From NCBI RefSeq assembly GCF_963675165.1, contig NC_087383.1:6240839-6304838 (forward strand): a stretch of 64,000 nucleotides of DNA, given 5' to 3'. The translations under genes were made by a program, and so were the position numbers. The notes beneath the pieces were generated by a model. The model made no database searches. It was given only the letters and a program-made list of their open reading frames with translations, and had not been told where the DNA came from. How positions within the stretch are numbered: position 1 is the stretch's first letter; each line of letters starts with the position of its first letter. This stretch comes from Halichondria panicea. Taxonomy: Eukaryota; Porifera; Demospongiae; Suberitida; Halichondriidae. This document shows, piece after piece, positions 56,858-64,000 of this stretch.

Positions 56858-58493
56858 CCTGGAGCTGAATAGACATAGCCTTTTACTGTACTCTAAGCAT
56901 TATTTATTTGTCAGCCATAATCATAAATTTTATTTTTTTCTTTTTGATTCTGGTAAAGAAGAAAACCCACCAGGAATGTATTCCCTTCCCTTCTGTGTAT
57001 TTTTTTTTAGTGTTCACGGTGTGTATGAATGGGTTCTGAGCGCTTTTGCGCAAGAGAAAAAAACAGCTCGTTACTAAGGCTTGAATGAAATTTTCGGGGT
57101 CAAAGGTCGCGTCCTGGGCAGCTCTTTTTATACTCAAAACTCGCTCCGGGATCCGGAAGTGGCTAATCCGGTAATTAAAGCCAACATGCTCGTTTAATAA
57201 TTAGCACTATAATTATATAGAATGCTATAATAGCTATAATTATTGGTATAATAGGTATAATTATATATATATAGCTGCACTAATCGAAGAGAGCTGAAAC
57301 GCTCCGATCCAACTGATGCAGCATGCCATTAATTTTGCATTCTTTTCAGCAACAACCATGCATGCATTCCTACCCTTTAATTTGAGTTTCCCTGCATGTG
57401 ATTCTGCCTGATCGACAGCTGTCTGTATATAATAATTATAGTAATGTTTGACATAATTATCCTCATGCAGATCAGATCGAGGCATAAGCAGCCGTGATGT
57501 TTTAATAGATTATCGTTAATTACCAACTTTTCATTTAATAGTCGGAACAATCACTTTTGATGTAAAACTTTTGCAAAAAACATATAACTGTAAATCTAAA
57601 TAAAAGAAAAAGCTAAGTTATAGAGGGTGTAGCATAATTATAATTATAATTATACGTATAATAAAGTGTTCAGCATCAGCATTATAATAGTTAACTGTCA
57701 ATCTAAATGAAAGAGCTAAGCTATAGGGTATAGCATACGTATAATAATTATTGTTAGTGTTCAGCATTAGATCATTGATAGTTAGAACTGCTCCATCTCC
57801 ATCATCATGACTGTGTGCATGGGAGAACTCAGTTAGTGAATACAACTGCATGTGTGTAATGATTATATGACTGCATGTTAACCGCAGGACGATACAAGGT
57901 GAACTTTATGAACCAGTACAATAATTATTAGCTAGATAATTACCGTATTTATCGGACACTTCTAATTACCCCAGACATTCTTTTGGGCAATTTTCGTTGT
58001 TCTAATACAACGGACACTCCAGTGCTTTAATATTACCGACAATTACTTGAAAAGTTGAGTTTCATTCATAGACGGCAAGTAAGACTTAGAGTACTGCAGT
58101 TAGATAGCTTTGAGAGCTAGTTTTAGATAGCTATAGTGCAACTATTCAGTCGCACATGCACTGTTCTAATAAACTTAGCTAGCTCGCATGCAGCTGCTTG
58201 CTTGTTCTAATTAATTATTCCAGACACTTTGCATGCTCTATAAAAATCTGTTCCAATTATACCCGGACAATTTCCAAAATAATTATTTTTTGCTGTCTGA
58301 TAAATTAGAAGATATAAGGTATAGGACTCAGGTATAGTATAATTATAATGGACATCTATATAGCTACATAATTTAGCTGGCAAAACTAAACCCAAAAATT
58401 AATAAGCATTGTAATTTCAAAAATGCACAATGCACATGAATTAATGTATTAATAATTATGGCATGATAATTATACTTAAAAGTGTGTACTTAC
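56858..58493. other. No confirmed gene; unresolved 3' end of gene 2
   Basis: Very AT-rich sequence with paired repeats (tataactgtaaatctaaat... and ctgtcaatctaaatgaaagagctaag near 57590 and 57690). The terminal exon or exons of gene 2 should lie here but could not be identified. Confidence 0.4.
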
Positions 58494-58843
58494 ATTCTGA
58501 GTCAAGTACTGACAGACTTGAGCAGCTACTTCAGTTCTATTCAGCCTCAGTAGCAGCTCCAACAGTGCTCTGAATGTGGCCTTGAAAGAGTAGAGATGTT
58601 TCCATATTGACAAGCACCTGGTCATGGCAGTCTGAGCATCGTATTGAAGGAGGGTAGTTCTCACAGTAGTTTGATCAGCGGCACTCAGACCCATTGCTTG
58701 AGAGTAGAGCTCCACACTGTCGAAATAGGCAGCTATGACTGGGACTTCGTTATCAGGGATCTCTCTATCAAGTTGGGCGGTATCGACATGGTACTTGTCC
58801 ATCAACTCTTGAAGACCAACTCCTCCCTCATCAGAGGCTGTGC
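58494..58843 (-). CDS. Gene 2 Death-domain exon
   Basis: The acceptor is ctccttgtag (58844 on) and the donor gtaagt (58488-58493). The exon gives about 117 residues: ELMDKYHVDTAQLDREIPDN, then VIAAYFDSVELYSQAMGLSA, AMTRCLSIWKHLYSFKATFR and LLELLLRLNRTEVAAQVCQY. The Death-domain helix pattern and the central Trp are present. It is entered in phase 1, as in gene 1, but leaves in phase 0 where gene 1 leaves in phase 1. Divergence from the gene 1 Death exon is far greater than for the neighbouring exons. Confidence 0.8.
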
Positions 58844-61800
58844 CTACAAGGAGTTGAGCATTGATATTCAAACTGGCAGATTATAGGGGATCAGTTGCAG
58901 TATACTAGGTCACTGCATGCATGCATGGTGTACCAGATTGGGTGTAAATAGCTAGTGAAAAAATAGCTCCATTTTAGGTATGATGATAATTATTATAGGA
59001 GACGGAATACTTCGAACAGTTATTATTAGATCTCTGACCAGGTTGTCTGACGTCAGTTCTCTCCTCATGATCAATAGTTGTCAGTGTGGCCTCGTCTAAT
59101 AGGAGGGGAATACAATTATAGTGTAACATGCGTGTGTATAACGTCAGATATAAAGCTAATAGCTATTATGCATCTACAGTAAGTTAGTCTGGCAGTTAGT
59201 ACCTGTGTTAGCTGTTGGTCTGGGGGCTGGTAGTAGATCATCACTAGTCTCCTTAGCAGCAACACCAGCCAGTTCCTGTATAGAGAGACCAAATCAACAA
59301 ATCCAGTAACAGTAGGATCATTAAACATTTTCAACACAATACAATTCAGTAAATCAAAGCAATCTATCAATCCTTTCAACTCACGAGAGGGTTTCGTCCA
59401 GCAAACACACTAAGTGGATCTAGAATTCTTCTCAGTGCTTCACCACTGGAATCTCCAGTGTTGTTCCAGACTATCAGAACATCATCGAGATTATTGCACT
59501 CTTGAAATGCCGCGCTGGCATTCTCAGTAATAGCTGTGCGTACGATATCAGCCAGTCGAGGATTCTTGTTCCAACAAGTTACAAGGGCCGAGATGAATCG
59601 ATCAGACAGTTCCTTGTGTGCTGGATTGAACAGATGCTGTACAATATTTTCACCGAGATCAGCGTACACTTCAGCTTGGAGCAGATCACTAATTGGCATG
59701 TTTTCAACACCTTTAGCTGATACGACACAAATTTCTTGGCCAATAATACTGTCAGCGAGGGACTTGAGATCAAAAATGTGTGTATTTTCCAGAGGGTAGG
59801 TCACACTGTGAGGAGGAAGGAGGGCCTCCTCAGTGACTACAGTAGAGCATAACTCAGTGGAGGTGTCAACAACTTTCTTTATCACAGTAGAGCGCAGCTT
59901 GAGAAATTTCATTGAGACTTGACGAGCTTGCATCAAAACAACGACCTTCTTCTTGTTAATGACCTCCACTAGCACTTTGACACCATATGAAGTGCTCCAG
60001 CAAACACCAGTCTTCCAGACCGAGCATTGACGTTGCAGAAAAGGGATGTCAGAATCTATGATTGGAGCAAGCCCAAGGGAGAGAGATATTCGAAGCAGGA
60101 GAACGTGGAGAAATCGAGCGTCCAAAAACTGGTTCTTGTGAGAGCACGACATAACCCAACCAAAATGATAAGCAAGGTCATCGCGATGCTTGAACACTTT
60201 TGTGTCAACTTCTAACCGGATGAGGGCAGGACAGAAAAGATATGACTCATCAGGTGGTACAGACTCACCAGCGTCTGTTCGATGCTGATTGATAAGACGG
60301 AGGACTTCCGGGTCTTCAATAGGCACAGCAAACTCGAGATTAATTAAAAATCCAGTGAGCATGTCAGTATCCAAGTTAGGGAATTCAGCAGCCAGCTTGG
60401 AGCAAGGAACAACACCAGTACTAGTGCTTGTGGAGAGTTGACAGTGCTGATCAAAATCTTCTGGAGCAAATATGGTGCCATTGACTTTACCCAGGAGCTC
60501 GTCTTTCTTGATGACAATGAAGCTCTTCTCTGGTGAGCTGGTGTTATGTAGGAAGAGGATGTGACTTTTGTCATTGAGCTGAACACAGATATCAACAAAA
60601 CGAGGAATGGTTGTCGGAATGAATGGTACAATTTCTTTGTGCTTCTTGGAGAGGGCTTGACTGGATTCCTCCTTTATTTGTTGCTGAACTTGCTCCAGTG
60701 ATAACGCAATCTCATTCTTGCCAACAAGGTAAATGAGAAACATGTGTGCATTTAAAGAAACAGCCAACGTTGATCGAATGCTGGCGCAAGCAGGGCCGAC
60801 AGTAGCTCGCAATATCTTCATTCCACTAGAGTTGGAGTAGCGATTATCCATGGGAATGAACTTCAGCAGATCCAGGGTCGGATATCTCGAAACAGCTTCC
60901 AAAACAATCTCTTCTTTCTTTGAAATCTTCTGATCGTCAGTTAAGCAATCAGCATGGCTACCTACCACAATGAGTGGTGCTTTGCCCTCCATATTGGCAC
61001 ACTGGTTAGCAATGATGCCCAACCAATAGGAGACAGAGTGAGTGGTGTAGGTGTCATCTTTATGGAGCCCTAGGACTAGGAGAATAATGGGCCGACATGC
61101 ATCGACGGTGTTCTTGATAATGGCAGCGTGACTGCTGTAGTAGACCTCTTGACCAGCAAAGTCATAGACCAACACATCTCCAAATACATGGCTCTTGAAT
61201 AATCGAGGGATGATTCCGGCTGTTTTCTGGCTGACTCCATCGACTTCTTTAGGAGAGACGAAAATGTTGACTAGAGATGTGAGTGCAGTTGGCTCGTGTT
61301 CCATTGCTTCAATGAGAGTGCTCTTTCCTTCTCCACCGTGACCGATAACAAGTATCTTCACTGGGTTTTTCAGTGGATCCTTTGAAAACACTTTACCAAG
61401 AGCTTTGCGATGCTGGGAATATGCATTTTTAGCAGTAGCTCCGTGTTGCAACAAGAGTAGAATGATTTCCTTGTTCTCTGCAAGAAAGAGTGGTGTGTGT
61501 CCATCGTCATCTTTGATATTGGGATCACAGCCAACAACATCATTTAGAAGATATTCCACGATTTTGGTAACCCCATACTTGCAGGCAAGTAGAAGAACAT
61601 CTGCAATGGACATGTCAATAATCATTGAGCACCTTTATGCAAGTACAAGTTTTGGTTATTCGAAGATGTCTTACATGCATGAAAAGTAATTGACCTTTGT
61701 GTTGAGTAATGTAGTATAGTCACCTTTACGACGTACATCAACGAAATTGCGAGTACTACAATAAACAGAACTTACAGAGCAATGGCAATAACCAATGCGT

Positions 61801-64000
61801 AAAGCCACGCGTCGTGTTACAATACGCCCATGCATGGCACGCCTATATTTTAAGTTTCCAGACAGTGACTTTTAACATAGAAACCATAGATTGACAAGTT
61901 AGAACGTCAATAACAGCAATATACATGCACATGTAGAATAATAATTATAGATAATTTTTTCGATACTATTATAAATTAATTATTGGGAGATGTCTGAAAC
62001 ACATTCACAGTGCTATATAGTGCATGAATTGAACCAATTACACTGTATCAGTTTTTGTACTGTAGCTTCTGTTTGAGGTGTTTATAAGAAGGAGCTCTGA
62101 CTAGCATAATATACACTTTAAAGCCAGTCAGAGAGCCAGAACAACAGAGCCAGGAGGAGCAGACCTTTCAACACGACAGTTAACCTTTCCCGGCTTTATA
62201 AAACAACAAACATCATAGCTCTAGCAAAAAAGCAAGAGACAAGCTACTGTGGCTAAATAGAGTGAGAAGGGCTGCACATTTCAACTTCTTGGCCGACCAC
62301 TTTATGCTATGGTCTGACATTTGTTACTTCACTTGAAAAACGTTATAATCCTCACTGCTCTTCCAGGAAATGTTTTTTCACCTACACACATCAAGTTCAA
62401 TGGTGGCTCAATGATGTCCACTGCTGTACTAACTATAGCTAATTATAGACGAAGCAAACCTATACTGAAGCTATGTCAAGACTATATACATAATGATTAT
62501 AATGCTCTTATAGTACTGTTACTTAGAAGGTCCAGGAACTTGGTTCATGCTCAGAAGCTTCTTTCTCTGGCTCTCAAGACTCTTTATTTATAGCTTGACT
62601 TGTGAAAAATAGATTCCTACCTTGCAATGATCCTAGTCACTGTCCTCTCACTGTAATAAGCATCGATATTCTCACTGTCTAGCTGCCCTAGAACCTAGAT
62701 ATTGTAGCCATTATCAAACGGTCAATTTTCTTAGCCTCGTTTCCAGGCCTTACTGTTGTCATTGTTCATCCATAAATAATATAGAAGGTAGCTAGCAAAA
62801 AAGAATAGACAAAATGAAGTAGCAAAGAAAGAAATGGGCGTACAGTTTAAGAAAGAGTATATAAAGCCTGGTTTGGGAAATCGCGTGATCCACAAGGATT
62901 ATTATAAACGTGGGTGATATGTAGCCCACATGCAATCGTGACGTAAGGTATTCTCCCACACATTCAAAGTTAATAATACGACTTGTATTGAGACGCTGCC
63001 AACAAGCTACTGCATGCAAAGGCAGGGAACCAGCGTGGCCAGCTCTGATGGCAGTAGCTATATACTTGCTATAGATGATAATGATGATTAAGCTATTAGT
63101 TTAGAAATAATTATGACACAAGAAACATATAATTATTCAGTAGATATTCTATGGTATATAGAATCTAAACACACAATCTAGACTGAGAACATCTCCAGCA
63201 CTGCATGCCCACGCTCCTACCCTCACACGACTTCCCAATACAGGCTCTCCTTTTTGCTAACTCTACCTCCAATTAATGCCGTATTTTGAACAATATTGAT
63301 ACAGTATAATTATTTCATCTTACCGTATTACTTGCAAGCATCAAACGTACGCAAACTTTGCGAGGGTTGATCAATTCGCAACAATAAAATCGCAAAACCA
63401 ATTATTACTAGTAATCACACACGATCCTTATCAGTTAGATAGCAAAAATAATGTCGCATTTTCTGCTGCTTGGGCTCACTTGCAAAAGTTTTTCACCAGC
63501 AAAATATTCTAGTAATACAGTAAGAAAAAGGAGAGCCAGTGTAGAGGCTGCACTTATCTTTCGACAGTATACTGCACAAAGCGTACCACGAGGAAGGATA
63601 TTAAAAATACTACGTGAAAGAGCAGCTCAATGTGCAATCTTGATAGGGGGGAGCTAAAAGTCACTTACTATAATTATAGTAATCTGTTTTTCAAGCCTAG
63701 CTATTCTGCAGCAATTCATTTTCTACATGACTAGTATCAAACTCGGCTACGTGCTATCCATGCAGTGAGTTTATAGCTATATAGCTTTAGCTTTAGATTC
63801 TATTCAGGCTCGTCATCAAAGCCAGGGGGTACTCAACCTAAAGCTATACCCATTGGATCCGCCACTATGCAAACAGAACGAGAATTGTATTCTGTACATA
63901 ACAAGTGACAAAAAATATTCTCATAACCTCTACTTTAGCACATAGATGTATTAGCTAACATCTACTAACTTACCATTGACAGCCACATTGCACTCTGAGA
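58494..64000 (-). CDS. Gene 2: ankyrin-ROC-COR-Death protein (partial, runs off the edge)
   Basis: Minus-strand exons 63974-64000 (partial ankyrin unit SECNVAVN), 59385-61600, 59203-59275 and 58494-58843 join in phase with the same intron positions as gene 1. The domain order is the same: ankyrin, ROC, COR-like, linker, Death. The upstream part is outside the window. The intron before the ROC exon is only 2.4 kb, against 7.4 kb in gene 1. The likely role is a cytosolic signalling switch coupled to Death-domain adaptors, inferred from the Roco/DAPK family plan. The terminal exon after 58494 was not found. Confidence 0.8.
59203..59275 (-). CDS. Gene 2 linker exon
   Basis: The exon is 73 nt, encoding ELAGVAAKETSDDLLPAPRP then TANT. 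It is the same as in gene 1 except for a shorter end. The phases are preserved (0 in, 1 out). Confidence 0.8.
59385..61600 (-). CDS. Gene 2 main exon: ankyrin end, ROC GTPase, COR
   Basis: The acceptor is ccattgcag at 61601-61603 and the donor gtgagt at 59379-59384. The frame is open throughout, about 738 codons. P-loop GHGGEGKST, switch-II DFAGQE and VVGSHAD are all kept. In the first 125 aligned residues only about eight differ from gene 1. Differences concentrate near the C-terminal end (59695-59765), where ADSIIGQEICVVSAKGVENM replaces AKSVSNQKMFVVSTETAKNL. A two-residue insertion (TS repeat, STSTSTG) occurs in the middle. Confidence 0.9.
62187..62745. mobile_element. Degraded piggyBac-type MITE
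   Basis: It starts ttaacctttcccggc. Inside are ttttcacctacacacatcaa, ggtggctcaatgatgtccac, the tagcttgacttgtgaaaaat segment and ctgtctagctgccctagaac, ending near atcaaacggtcaattttc. It is homologous to 9708-10560 and collinear with MITE copy 2. Confidence 0.7.
63320..63525. mobile_element. MITE, tactagtaa family
   Basis: It starts taccgtattacttgcaag and ends attctagtaatacagta. It contains gcaaactttgcgagggttga. A short relic of the piggyBac-type MITE end (cgacagtatactgcacaaag ... gaaagagcagctcaatgtgc) follows at 63555-63640. Confidence 0.75.
63974..64000 (-). CDS. Gene 2 ankyrin exon (partial)
   Basis: Only the last 27 nt before a gtaagt donor are visible. They encode SECNVAVN plus one base, matching the ends of the 105-nt ankyrin exons of gene 1 (TECNVNIN and MKCNAAVN) in frame and phase. 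Confidence 0.75.

Larger units (their letters stand above)
59203..63525. repeat. Segmental duplication unit B (copy of 5758-11790)
   Basis: Collinear with unit A over the linker and ROC exons, the upstream intron, the MITE relic (62187-62745), the tgtagcccacatgcaatcgtgac block (62925) and the tactagtaa MITE (63320-63525). It lacks the 808-bp foldback of unit A. Homology is not evident in the Death exon or its flanking intron. Confidence 0.85.

Overview
The window reads as nuclear DNA of an animal, most likely a demosponge (an Amphimedon-like genome is my best guess). The grounds are AT-rich sequence with very frequent ataattat motifs, genes split into many short exons with GT/AG introns (one intron is 57 bp), an ankyrin-ROC-Death gene family, and dense small DNA transposons. 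The species is inference. Exons were called by joining open frames at splice sites and checking that phases agree across introns.

Two paralogous minus-strand genes frame the window. Gene 1 spans 5075-26770 and gene 2 runs from 58494 past the right edge. Each encodes ankyrin repeats, a ROC (Ras-of-complex) GTPase with a COR-like region, a short linker exon and a C-terminal Death domain. This is the build of Roco/DAPK-like signalling proteins. The ROC exons are nearly identical and part of a segmental duplication (about 5758-11790 against 59203-63525), but the two Death exons are strongly diverged. A CACTA-like transposon at 48421-52865 carries exon-like segments that resemble the ROC-exon terminus, the linker and the start of a Death domain.

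Other genes: a possible single-pass membrane protein (minus, 2675-3529), whose first exon is duplicated at 41391-41567; a 13-exon PDZ gene (minus, 36241-41068) with a frameshift in the PDZ domain and a broken ribosomal protein S6 exon in its first intron; a possible kinase-like gene (minus, 30569-31257); a RecQ-like helicase pseudogene (minus, 32465-33183) head-to-head with a paired-cysteine ORF (plus, 32031-32285); a two-exon C-terminal gene end (minus, 43504-46742); and an unrecognised three-exon gene (plus, 55653-56857).

Mobile DNA fills most of the rest: two decayed piggyBac elements (one nested inside a TA-flanked MITE), four TTAA-flanked piggyBac-type MITEs plus relics, a TIR family with 7-bp target duplications (one insertion has an empty-site allele in this window), foldback elements, a retrotransposon tail, a tRNA-derived fragment, many small hairpin repeats and microsatellites. 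The 10-25 kb stretch is essentially one repeat-filled intron system of gene 1. No rRNA operon, intact tRNA, CRISPR array or complete autonomous transposon was found.
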